NCBI GenBank assembly: GCA_947485425.1
Contig: CANKSK010000012.1
Span: 1 to 11,733 of the forward strand
Reading direction: 5' to 3'
From: Bacteroidota bacterium
Lineage (GTDB): Bacteria > Bacteroidota > Bacteroidia > AKYH767-A > CANKSK01
DNA: 11,733 nt
Within the stretch, counting starts at the first letter, position 1. Each line of letters begins with the position of its first letter. The notes beneath the pieces were generated by a model. The model made no database searches and was not told the origin of the DNA. It saw only the letters and a program-made list of their open reading frames with translations. The translations under genes and the position numbers were made by a program. This document shows, piece by piece, positions 1 to 6,950 of the stretch.

Positions 1-92
1 AAAACCACCCCCATTCTAGCTTAGGAAATATGAGCCCAAATGAATTTCAAAAAATAAAAGCTATTAATAAATTGTCTAATTTAGCTCTGTAG
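1..92 (+). CDS. IS3-family transposase (OrfB), C-terminal fragment, cut by window edge
   Basis: In frame 3 the window opens inside a reading frame that ends at the TAG at 90-92. The visible residues include HPHSSLGNMSPNEF, which matches the conserved C-terminal tail of the rve integrase core in IS3-family OrfB (general form RPHSSLGYxTPxEF). The catalytic DDE residues lie upstream, outside the window. Only about 30 residues are visible, so whether the full transposase is intact cannot be judged. The frame stops about 20 bp before a plausible IS terminus, as is usual for IS3 elements. Family assignment rests on this one motif. Confidence 0.72.
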   Translation, partial: NHPHSSLGNMSPNEFQKIKAINKLSNLAL

Positions 93-111
93 GATAAAGG
101 GGGTACTTACA
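1..111 (+). mobile_element. Right end of an IS3-family insertion sequence
   Basis: The transposase tail is followed by a short AT-rich stretch ending at CA (110-111). Read inward on the minus strand, the end is TGTAAGTACCCCCTTTATCC. It starts with TG and has a C-rich run, as IS3-family termini usually do. The left end is off the window, so the inverted repeat and target duplication cannot be confirmed. The tandem array starts three bases after this terminus, so the element appears to have inserted into or at the edge of the array. Confidence 0.55.
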
Positions 112-113
112 AA

Positions 114-496
114 ATAAATCCCAACAGGATTAAAATCGAATAAATCCCGACTGCATAAACTTAAATAAATCCCGTCGAGATTAAATTTGAATAAATCCCA
201 ACCGAATAAACTTGAATAAATCCCAACAGGATTAAACTTGAATAAATCCCGACTGTATAAACTTGAATAAATCCCAACAGGATTAAAATCGAATAAATCC
301 CGACTGTATAAACTTGAATAAATCCCGTCGAGATTAAATTTGAATAAATCCCAACCGAATAAACTTGAATAAATCCCAAAAGGATTAAAATCGAATAAAT
401 CCCGACTGTATAAACTTAAATAAATCCCGTCGGGATTAAATTTGAATAAATCCCAACCGAATAAACTTGAATAAATCCCAACGGGATTTAATTTGA
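114..496. repeat. Tandem array: 15 alternating 26/25-bp units with a 102-bp higher-order period
   Basis: Every unit starts with ATAAATCCC. Unit starts are 114, 140, 165, 191, 216, 242, 267, 293, 318, 344, 369, 395, 420, 446 and 471. After the shared core there are four variants: A (AACAGGATTAAA..., 26 bp), B (GACTGTATAAAC..., 25 bp), C (GTCGAGATTAAA..., 26 bp) and D (AACCGAATAAAC..., 25 bp). The order is ABCD AB ABCD ABCD A, so the real period is four units (102 bp), with one AB insertion or CD loss. Units 13 and 15 hold perfect short palindromes (AATCCCG-T-CGGGATT and AAATCCC-AAC-GGGATTT), degraded in other A and C units. There are no unique spacers, so it is not CRISPR. Two of three minus-strand frames are stop-free only because the 51-bp pair is a multiple of three. 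Confidence 0.95.
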
Positions 497-500
497 ATAG

Positions 501-519
501 CCCCGCATAATATGCGGGG
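501..519. repeat. Perfect GC-rich palindrome, 9-bp arms with a 1-nt centre
   Basis: CCCCGCATA and TATGCGGGG flank a single A. It lies inside the left arm of the 490-656 element. A third partial copy (ATGCGGGGC) recurs in the right arm at 638-646, so the left palindrome and right arm could form alternative pairings. It stands out by GC content from AT-rich surroundings. It is not followed by a T run on either strand, so a simple intrinsic terminator is not favoured. Confidence 0.8.
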
Positions 520-539
520 TAGAAAATTCATTCCGAATC

Positions 540-556
540 CAACCGCAAAGCGGTTG
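540..556. repeat. Hairpin, 7-bp arms with AAA loop, in the centre of the inverted-repeat segment
   Basis: CAACCGC (540-546), AAA, GCGGTTG (550-556). Outside it, ATTCATT (526-532) and AATGAAT (560-566) can pair as an outer stem with unpaired bases between, giving an interrupted stem of about 40 nt. With the palindrome at 501-519 this makes the segment rich in potential secondary structure on either strand. Confidence 0.7.
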
Positions 557-694
557 AATAATGAATAAACTAAACTGATATAAAATATGTTTGTATATAC
601 ACATTGACTTCCAAAATTATCCCTTTCGCCACATGGCATGCGGGGCTAATCAAATTTCCCCCTTTCTGTGGCGGAATCTTTAATGTGTCCCAGA

Positions 695-711
695 GCAAAA
701 AATATTTTTGC
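695..711 (-). terminator. Weak AT-rich stem-loop downstream of the peptide-binding lipoprotein gene
   Basis: GCAAAAA-ATA-TTTTTGC forms 7-bp arms around a 3-nt loop, about 30 bp past the stop of the lipoprotein gene. The stem is mostly A-T and no further T run follows on the minus strand, so termination strength is doubtful. The rest of 657-741 shows nothing else recognisable. Confidence 0.3.
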
Positions 712-741
712 CCATTCCTATCAAAACAAAACAAAGCTTAA

Positions 742-2487
742 TCACTTCTTTTTTCCCGAAGCCATCAAATATACCGAGGTGAAATCCTGAAAATTCATGG
801 CGTTGACATGATAGTTCAACACTCTTTTTTGAACAAGGTCTGTATATTCATCATAAAAAAGAGGCATGATAGCCGCGTCATCCATCGCAATCTGATCGGC
901 CTTTTGCAAAAGGGCATATCTTTTTTCCAAATCCACTTGATGTTGCGCATTTCTGAAAACAGAATCAAATGCAAGGCTCATGTACCTGACAGAATTGATG
1001 TAGGATCGCTCTGATTTTTTTGCAGGAACATGTTCTCCAAACAACAGGTTTAAAAAATTTTCAGGGTCGGGATAATCCGCCACCCAGGCAGATCGCCAAA
1101 ACGGAGCCCTACCTGCCTCCAAATTTTCAAGATGCTGGGCAAAGGGCATCACCTCAAAAGAAACCTCTATATTCAAGTTCTCTTTCAACATTTTCTGAAT
1201 CACTTCTGCCACCTGCAAATTTCTGGATCCTCCCGAATTGATTTGCAAGGTCACCGCCGGAAATTTTTTCCCTTGCGGGTATCCGGCAATAGCCATCAGC
1301 TTCTGGGCTTTCCCCGGATTAAATTCATACCCCCTTACAGCATCCGTATGATAGGCTTTAAACGCCGGCGGAACAATCCCATGAATTGCTGGAAGCCCCT
1401 CGCCCTGTAAGGTGAAATCAACAATTTTTTCTCTGTCGATGGCATAATTAAATGCCTGACGAACCTCCTTGCGATTAAAAATCGAACCCTGATGTTGAAA
1501 ACCATAATATTGAATACTCATGGCAGGAAGGGTATGCACATCAAAGGATCGACTCTGCCGCTTCGCATCATCAAGCTCGCCCACCACTTCATCAATCATC
1601 TCCAAAGGAAGCTGATGCACCACATCCAAATTCCCTTTGCGAAATTCCATCAACTCGGTCTTCTTTTCCTTGATAAAAGAATATTGAATGGCATCCAAAT
1701 AAGGCAGGGTATTTCCCAGCGAATCAATGCCCCAATAATTTTCATTTCTTTTCAGCACGACACCTTCACCTTCCTTCAGCTGATCCACATAAAAGGGTCC
1801 TGTGCCCACACAATGCGTTCGCATCTCTTCATGGTACGCATCAAATGCTTCTTTGGGATAGATAAAAGCAAAGGGCGTTGTCAACATATGTAAAAATCCG
1901 GCAAAAGGATGCAGCAAACGAATTTGAAGCGTGTAATCATCCACCACCCGAATGCCACTCACGCCTGATGATAGTGGCGCTTTTTTTTGCGTACTTTGGT
2001 AATATCCATCGGCCCCAACAACCTTCCCCCTAAACAGCCAATAGCCCTGATTATCGGCTTGGGCTTCACAAATTTTATCAAAACAATACTGCACATCTGC
2101 AGCCTTCAATTCCCTTCCTTTTGAGCCTTCAAAACAAGCATCATCACTATATCGCACCCCTTTGCGAATATAAAAAGTGAAAACATTGGCAGAATCATTT
2201 ACCACCCATTTTTCTGCCAAACAAGGCTTAATAGATAAATCCGCCGATGAAAGTTTTACCAAACCCTCATACACCTGATAGGCTATTTGTGCGGAAGTCG
2301 TTTCTGTAATATTCAGAGGAAATAAACTGCGAAAATCCTCTATTTCATTGATGCGCAGCACACCTCCATAATGGATGTTGCCCTTGGCAATTCTTGCCTT
2401 TGGTGCTTCATGACGATCTGAATGACAAGAAAAAAAATAAATACAAACAAATAAAATCCAATAGCGATTCATTACATACGTTTTCAT
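742..2487 (-). CDS. ABC-transporter substrate-binding lipoprotein, SBP_bac_5 family (peptide-binding)
   Basis: The predicted protein has 581 aa. It is expected to bind oligopeptides or a related solute outside the cytoplasmic membrane and pass it to an ABC permease. The N-terminus is a short hydrophobic signal ending in FFSC, with Cys21 the likely lipidated residue. Met6 (2472) is an equally plausible start, leaving a shorter signal. Family hallmarks are VGTGPFYV at about residues 227-234, NYWG at about 250-253 and VRQAFNYAIDREKIV at about 342-356, all typical of DppA/OppA-type proteins, and the length is normal. No permease or ATPase gene is adjacent, so it is an orphan here and its substrate cannot be assigned. 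It starts 56 bp after the xth stop on the same strand, so co-transcription is possible. No Shine-Dalgarno sequence is visible, as is common in Bacteroidota. Confidence 0.93.
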   Translation of the reverse strand: MKTYVMNRYWILFVCIYFFSCHSDRHEAPKARIAKGNIHYGGVLRINEIEDFRSLFPLNITETTSAQIAYQVYEGLVKLSSADLSIKPCLAEKWVVNDSANVFTFYIRKGVRYSDDACFEGSKGRELKAADVQYCFDKICEAQADNQGYWLFRGKVVGADGYYQSTQKKAPLSSGVSGIRVVDDYTLQIRLLHPFAGFLHMLTTPFAFIYPKEAFDAYHEEMRTHCVGTGPFYVDQLKEGEGVVLKRNENYWGIDSLGNTLPYLDAIQYSFIKEKKTELMEFRKGNLDVVHQLPLEMIDEVVGELDDAKRQSRSFDVHTLPAMSIQYYGFQHQGSIFNRKEVRQAFNYAIDREKIVDFTLQGEGLPAIHGIVPPAFKAYHTDAVRGYEFNPGKAQKLMAIAGYPQGKKFPAVTLQINSGGSRNLQVAEVIQKMLKENLNIEVSFEVMPFAQHLENLEAGRAPFWRSAWVADYPDPENFLNLLFGEHVPAKKSERSYINSVRYMSLAFDSVFRNAQHQVDLEKRYALLQKADQIAMDDAAIMPLFYDEYTDLVQKRVLNYHVNAMNFQDFTSVYLMASGKKK

Positions 2488-2543
2488 GTTGCAATTGCAT
2501 CAAAATAGATACGACAAATTATTTTCCTTCACCTATTTAAAAA

Positions 2544-3305
2544 CTAATCCAGCTCTATCAAAACCGGACAATGATCCGAATGCCTTGCTTCAGATAAGAT
2601 GACGGCTCTTTTCAGACGGCTCTGTAAATTCGAACTCAATTGGTGGTAATCAATACGCCATCCCAGATTTTTTTCTCTTGCATTCGACCGCTGACTCCAC
2701 CAAGTATATTGATGAGGAGCGTCATTCAAATGCCGGAAGGCATCCAAAAAACCCCTACTGATAAATGTATCAACCCACAATCTTTCTTCGGGAAGAAATC
2801 CTGAGGACTTGGCATTTCTCACCGGATCATGTATGTCAATGGCTTTGTGACAGATATTATAATCACCAGAAATTACCAACTCCGGTCTTGATTTTTTTAG
2901 GGTATCAATATACTGTATAAAATCCTCCAACCACTGCATCTTAAAGCTTTGTCTCAATTCACCCGTGGTACCAGAAGGCATGTATACACTCATCACTGAA
3001 AGGGATCCAAAATCTGCCCGTATCACCCTGCCCTCCTGATCATAGATGTCTATCCCACAACCATATTCAACATGGTCGGCCGGTTTTTTTGAAAGAATAG
3101 CCACGCCGCTATATCCCTTTTTTACCGCAGGATACCAATATGCATGGTAACCCGCATCAGAAAATAACGTTAAATTCAATTGATCGGGATGCGCTTTAAT
3201 CTCTTGTATGCATACCACATCAGGATCCGTTTGTTTCAGCCATTCCAGAAAACCTTTATTCAAAGCGGAACGAATTCCGTTGACATTATAAGTAATGATT
3301 CGCAT
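2544..3305 (-). CDS. xth: Exodeoxyribonuclease III / AP endonuclease (ExoIII-APE1 family)
   Basis: The 253-aa product is an endonuclease/exonuclease/phosphatase-fold enzyme that cleaves DNA 5' to abasic sites and trims blocked 3' ends in base-excision repair. The expected active-site set is complete: N7 in YNVNGIRSA, metal-binding E35 in QEIKA, Y108 in VYMPSG, D148 and N150 in SGDYN, D219 in GWRIDYH, and D244-H245 in SDHCP. The length matches bacterial ExoA/XthA, and the NVNGIRSA start and WRIDYH segment favour the ExoA/APE1-like branch. The ATG at 3303-3305 is unambiguous because the catalytic N7 follows at once. It faces the large outer-membrane protein gene across a divergent intergenic region, and no exact promoter motif was found upstream. 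Confidence 0.97.
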   Translation of the reverse strand: MRIITYNVNGIRSALNKGFLEWLKQTDPDVVCIQEIKAHPDQLNLTLFSDAGYHAYWYPAVKKGYSGVAILSKKPADHVEYGCGIDIYDQEGRVIRADFGSLSVMSVYMPSGTTGELRQSFKMQWLEDFIQYIDTLKKSRPELVISGDYNICHKAIDIHDPVRNAKSSGFLPEERLWVDTFISRGFLDAFRHLNDAPHQYTWWSQRSNAREKNLGWRIDYHQLSSNLQSRLKRAVILSEARHSDHCPVLIELD

Positions 3306-3467
3306 GTACGTGTATTTAGTATTTTTGAGGTACCGAAATTACATAATTAATTTCCAAAATCCTTGCTATGAGATGGAATTCCTTCATAAAAAGAAAAGGT
3401 CTTGCGGTTTCAAAATACAACTGTCATATTTATTTTAAATTTACATTTTATTCTTAAACCCAATTGC

Positions 3468-6400
3468 TTGAAGTTTAAATCCCATTTTCGAAGCATGATA
3501 CCCATGGCAGTGCTGCTGTGCATCCTTTTCATGCCCGGGTTATATGGTCAAGATTTGGGTAATATGCATCAGAAAAAAATACGGTTTACACTTGATACCA
3601 TACATCTGGACTCCTTAAGCATCATTCCAGGAACCTTCAGCATGCAGGAAATAGATTCCTCTTTGTTTTCAGTCAACTACCTACAAAGCACGCTTTTATT
3701 TAAAAAAAATGAAGAGAAACTCCCCGACAGCATCCGCATTACATATCGGGTATTTCCCTATTTATTTGGAAAATCACATCAACACAAAACCTATGAGCAA
3801 ATTATAAATCATGCCTCTGGCGCCTATAACCCTTTTCTCTTTGGGGAAGAAAAACTTTCTGAAGATCTTTTCAAAACCGAAGGCATTAGCAAAAGTGGAA
3901 GCATCTCCAGAGGCATTAGCATTGGCAACAACCAAAATGTGGTGGTAAACTCCAACCTCAATCTCCAACTCTCTGGTAAAATTACCGATGACATCGAAGT
4001 ACTGGCAGCTGTTACCGACGACAATATTCCCATTCAACCGGAAGGAAACACACAGCAACTGCAGGATTTCGATAAGGTATACATTCAGCTCTTCAATAAA
4101 AATCACAAACTGCAGGCAGGAGATTTTGACATGAAAAAACCGAATGGATATTTTATGAATTTCTTCAAACGCGCACAAGGAGGCTCTTACAAGGGCATTT
4201 TTAATTTGTCACCAAAATCTGCATCCGTAAAAAACACATTCATCAAAACTGAAGTCGCTGCAGCCATTGCCAAAGGACGTTTTACAAAAAATCAACTCGC
4301 AATAGAAGAAGGAAACCAAGGCCCCTATCGGCTCAGCGGAGCAAACAATGAATCCTATATCGTTATTGTATCAGGGTCTGAAAGGGTTTTCTTAAATGGT
4401 GTTCAACTAAATCGCGGACAACAAAATGACTATATCATCGATTACAATACCGCTGAAATAACCTTTATGCCCGGGAAGCTCATCACAAAAGATTCTAGAA
4501 TTTTTGTTGAATTTGAATATGCCGATAGAAACTATGCCCGTACCCTGTTTTTTTCAGGAACAGAATTTACAAAAAATAGATTTACTTCTCGCTTGAATAT
4601 ATACTCTGAACAAGACAATAAAAACCAACCCATTCAACAAAATTTAACCGATCCTGAAAAGATCCTGCTCGCCAATGTGGGAGACCATTTAAGCCAAGCC
4701 CTCATCAAAACTTTTCAAGCGGTGGCTTTTAACAAAGACCAAATTCAATATCAAAAAAAAGACACCCTCATTGCAGGACAAAAAGATACCATCTTTGTAT
4801 ATTCAAGAGATTCTTCAGTTGCACTTTTTAATGTAAACTTCTCCAGAGTAGGAACAGGAAATGGTAGCTATGTGATGAGCAAAACAAGCTTTGCCAATGG
4901 CAGAGTATACGAATGGGTAGGAAAAAATAAAGGCGATTTTGAACCTGTATTTCTGTTGACAAGCCCAAAGCAACAACAAATGTTCGTTTTCGGATCCTCC
5001 TATAAAATTTCAAAATCTTCAACCATAGCAATAGAAGGAGCCACCACAAAAAATGACATCAATCTATTTTCTTCCCGCAACAAAGATAACGACCAAGGCT
5101 ACGGACTCAAAACCACCTATACCTTTAATCGATTTCTAAACCTTGCCGATACCATTCGTTCATGGAAAATAAAAACTGCGCTTGACTATGAATACAGCAG
5201 CATTTACTTCAACCCCATTGAAAGGTATAGAAATGTGGAATTTAACAGAGACTGGAATACTGTAAACCTTAGCAAAAAAGCCAATGAATTTATTCCTTCT
5301 GCATCCATTTCCCTTTCCCAAAGCCAAACAGGAAACATCTCCTATCTATTCAAATCCTATGAACGACAAAATACCTATAAAGGCAATATGCATGGACTTC
5401 AATCCAATTTGCAATGGAAAGACTTTCAACTAAAAACCTTGGGTAGCTTCCTGCAAAGTAAAGACTCTTTGACAACCGCAAACTATTTAAAACAACAAGC
5501 AGATTTATCTTATCATTCCAAATATTTGATAGTAGGAGCCAAAGAAGAAACAGAAAACAATGCAATGAAAAATAATCTCAATGACCTGCTTTCGTCCTCG
5601 AGTTTTTCATTTCAAGAGTTTCATTTGTATTTGTTAAATGCAGATTCCAATATCAATCAATATAACCTTGATATCAGCAGAAGAAATGATTTATTACCCA
5701 GATTAAGTGAACTGAATATGGCAAGCCAAGCCGATAATGTACAGTTTGGATTGGCACTTAAAAAAAATTCCAACAGCAGATTTTCAATGAATACCGCCTA
5801 TCGAAATTTATCCGTTTTAGATACCACTCTTCTTCCCAAACCATCCGCAAGTACCTTTTTAAACCGAGCAGACTATTACTTCAGCATTTGGAAAGGAGCT
5901 CTCAATGCCTCTACCTTTTATGAAATTGGAACAGGTCAAGAATTTAAAAAAGAATATCTCTTTGTTGAAACCCCTGCAGGACAAGGAACTTATATTTGGA
6001 ATGACTATAATAAAAATGGCATAAAAGAACTCAACGAATTTGAAATTGCCGTATTTCAAAATCAAGCCAATTATATCAAAGTTTTCATTCCCACTGCAGA
6101 ACATGTGAGAAGCTATTCAAATATTTTTAATGAAATTCTAAACATCAACCCCGCCTCCTATTTTCAAGGAGCAAAAGGAATCAAAGCATTCATCTCGCGT
6201 TTTTCTACCCAGACATTGCTAAGGATGGAAAGAAAAACACTGAATAAAAATATTGAAAACATCCTCAATCCTTTTGCCAAGATGGATTCATCGGCAATCG
6301 TTGAAAATTCAAGTTTCAGAAATACAGTATACTTCAACAGAAGCGATCCCCATTGGGGCATTGACATCAATTATTTGGAATCGAAAAACAAACAATTGCT

Positions 6401-6947
6401 CATCAATGGATTTGAGAAAAAACAATTGAATGAAAAAGGTGCGAACCTCAGATGGAATGTAAGCAGAAGCATCGGACTGAAAACCTCCTTCACGTTAGGG
6501 AAAAAATCAAATCATGCAGCGCTCTACCAAACAAAAAATTATACCATCCAATATCGTGAACTAGAGCCTGGCATCAGCTTTCAACCGAGCTCTTCTTTTA
6601 GGGGAAGTATAAGTTATAAATACACCGTCAAAGACAATATCGAATCGGATATTGAAAATGCCATTATTCAGAAAATAAGTGGTGAGATGAAATACAACAG
6701 CATTTCAAAAGGAAGTTTTTTATGCCGCATCAATTTGATAAACATTCAATCAAATGCCTATAACAACTCGCCCGTATCTTTTGAAATGCTTGAAGGCTTG
6801 CAGGTAGGAAAAAATATTACCTGGAATGTTTCTATTCAAAGAAATCTCTCCGAAAATATGCAGATGAACCTAAGCTATGATGGCAGAAAACCTGAAGGCC
6901 TTGACATCATCCATACCGGTAATGTGCAAGTAAGAGCCTTTTTCTAA
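3468..6947 (+). CDS. Large outer-membrane beta-barrel protein of unknown function (Bacteroidota type)
   Basis: The frame is open from 3402, but I place the start at TTG 3468. That gives a basic n-region (KFKSHFR), a hydrophobic core (MAVLLCILFM) and a cleavage-like LYG|Q near residue 27. ATG 3495 is the main alternative but leaves no positive charge before the core. The 1159-aa product is rich in alternating polar/aromatic strands and ends in RAFF, with a terminal Phe like a BAM-recognised beta signal. A well-formed block at about 144-210 (GSISRGISIGNN..., then IPIQPEGNTQQLQDFDKVYI) precedes the probable barrel and looks conserved. An acidic loop DYNKNGIKELNE at about 846-857 resembles a calcium-binding EF-hand loop. 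There is no TonB plug signature, so transport by the SusC route is not supported. The style recalls SprA-like or other giant Bacteroidota barrels, but I do not recognise a named family. Confidence 0.85.
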   Translation: MKFKSHFRSMIPMAVLLCILFMPGLYGQDLGNMHQKKIRFTLDTIHLDSLSIIPGTFSMQEIDSSLFSVNYLQSTLLFKKNEEKLPDSIRITYRVFPYLFGKSHQHKTYEQIINHASGAYNPFLFGEEKLSEDLFKTEGISKSGSISRGISIGNNQNVVVNSNLNLQLSGKITDDIEVLAAVTDDNIPIQPEGNTQQLQDFDKVYIQLFNKNHKLQAGDFDMKKPNGYFMNFFKRAQGGSYKGIFNLSPKSASVKNTFIKTEVAAAIAKGRFTKNQLAIEEGNQGPYRLSGANNESYIVIVSGSERVFLNGVQLNRGQQNDYIIDYNTAEITFMPGKLITKDSRIFVEFEYADRNYARTLFFSGTEFTKNRFTSRLNIYSEQDNKNQPIQQNLTDPEKILLANVGDHLSQALIKTFQAVAFNKDQIQYQKKDTLIAGQKDTIFVYSRDSSVALFNVNFSRVGTGNGSYVMSKTSFANGRVYEWVGKNKGDFEPVFLLTSPKQQQMFVFGSSYKISKSSTIAIEGATTKNDINLFSSRNKDNDQGYGLKTTYTFNRFLNLADTIRSWKIKTALDYEYSSIYFNPIERYRNVEFNRDWNTVNLSKKANEFIPSASISLSQSQTGNISYLFKSYERQNTYKGNMHGLQSNLQWKDFQLKTLGSFLQSKDSLTTANYLKQQADLSYHSKYLIVGAKEETENNAMKNNLNDLLSSSSFSFQEFHLYLLNADSNINQYNLDISRRNDLLPRLSELNMASQADNVQFGLALKKNSNSRFSMNTAYRNLSVLDTTLLPKPSASTFLNRADYYFSIWKGALNASTFYEIGTGQEFKKEYLFVETPAGQGTYIWNDYNKNGIKELNEFEIAVFQNQANYIKVFIPTAEHVRSYSNIFNEILNINPASYFQGAKGIKAFISRFSTQTLLRMERKTLNKNIENILNPFAKMDSSAIVENSSFRNTVYFNRSDPHWGIDINYLESKNKQLLINGFEKKQLNEKGANLRWNVSRSIGLKTSFTLGKKSNHAALYQTKNYTIQYRELEPGISFQPSSSFRGSISYKYTVKDNIESDIENAIIQKISGEMKYNSISKGSFLCRINLINIQSNAYNNSPVSFEMLEGLQVGKNITWNVSIQRNLSENMQMNLSYDGRKPEGLDIIHTGNVQVRAFF

Positions 6948-6950
6948 AAT

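Larger units (their letters stand above)
490..656. repeat. Segment bounded by 19-bp inverted repeats (MITE-like or structured element)
   Basis: The left arm at 490-508 is AATTTGAATAGCCCCGCAT. The right arm at 638-656 is its reverse complement with one mismatch (18/19). The left arm overlaps the tail of the last tandem unit, so array and element are physically joined. Inside are a palindrome at 501-519 and a second hairpin at 540-556. No convincing gene lies between the arms: the reading frames there are short and run on into the repeat array. It could be a non-autonomous mobile element, a structured RNA, or part of a larger dispersed repeat family that includes the array. No target duplication is evident. 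Confidence 0.65.

Noticed and set aside
114..496. CRISPR array
   Set aside because: Units are contiguous with no unique spacers, differ in a fixed four-type order, and no cas gene is nearby.
436..639. Small minus-strand protein across the array end and inverted-repeat segment
   Set aside because: The frame runs through palindromes and repeat units, has no start signal, and its C-terminal part is only translated repeat.
1492..1893. 133-aa plus-strand frame
   Set aside because: It lies antisense inside the well-supported peptide-binding lipoprotein gene and shows no recognisable motif.
3320..3327. TATTTTTG as a promoter -7 element for the barrel gene
   Set aside because: It matches TAnnTTTG, but there is no TTTG-like -33 box at the right distance and it would leave a leader of more than 130 nt.
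3774..4178. 134-aa minus-strand frame
   Set aside because: It is antisense to the conserved N-terminal block of the barrel gene and has no domain features.
6948..6950. Bidirectional terminator between the convergent genes
   Set aside because: Only three bases separate the stop codons and no hairpin spans the junction.
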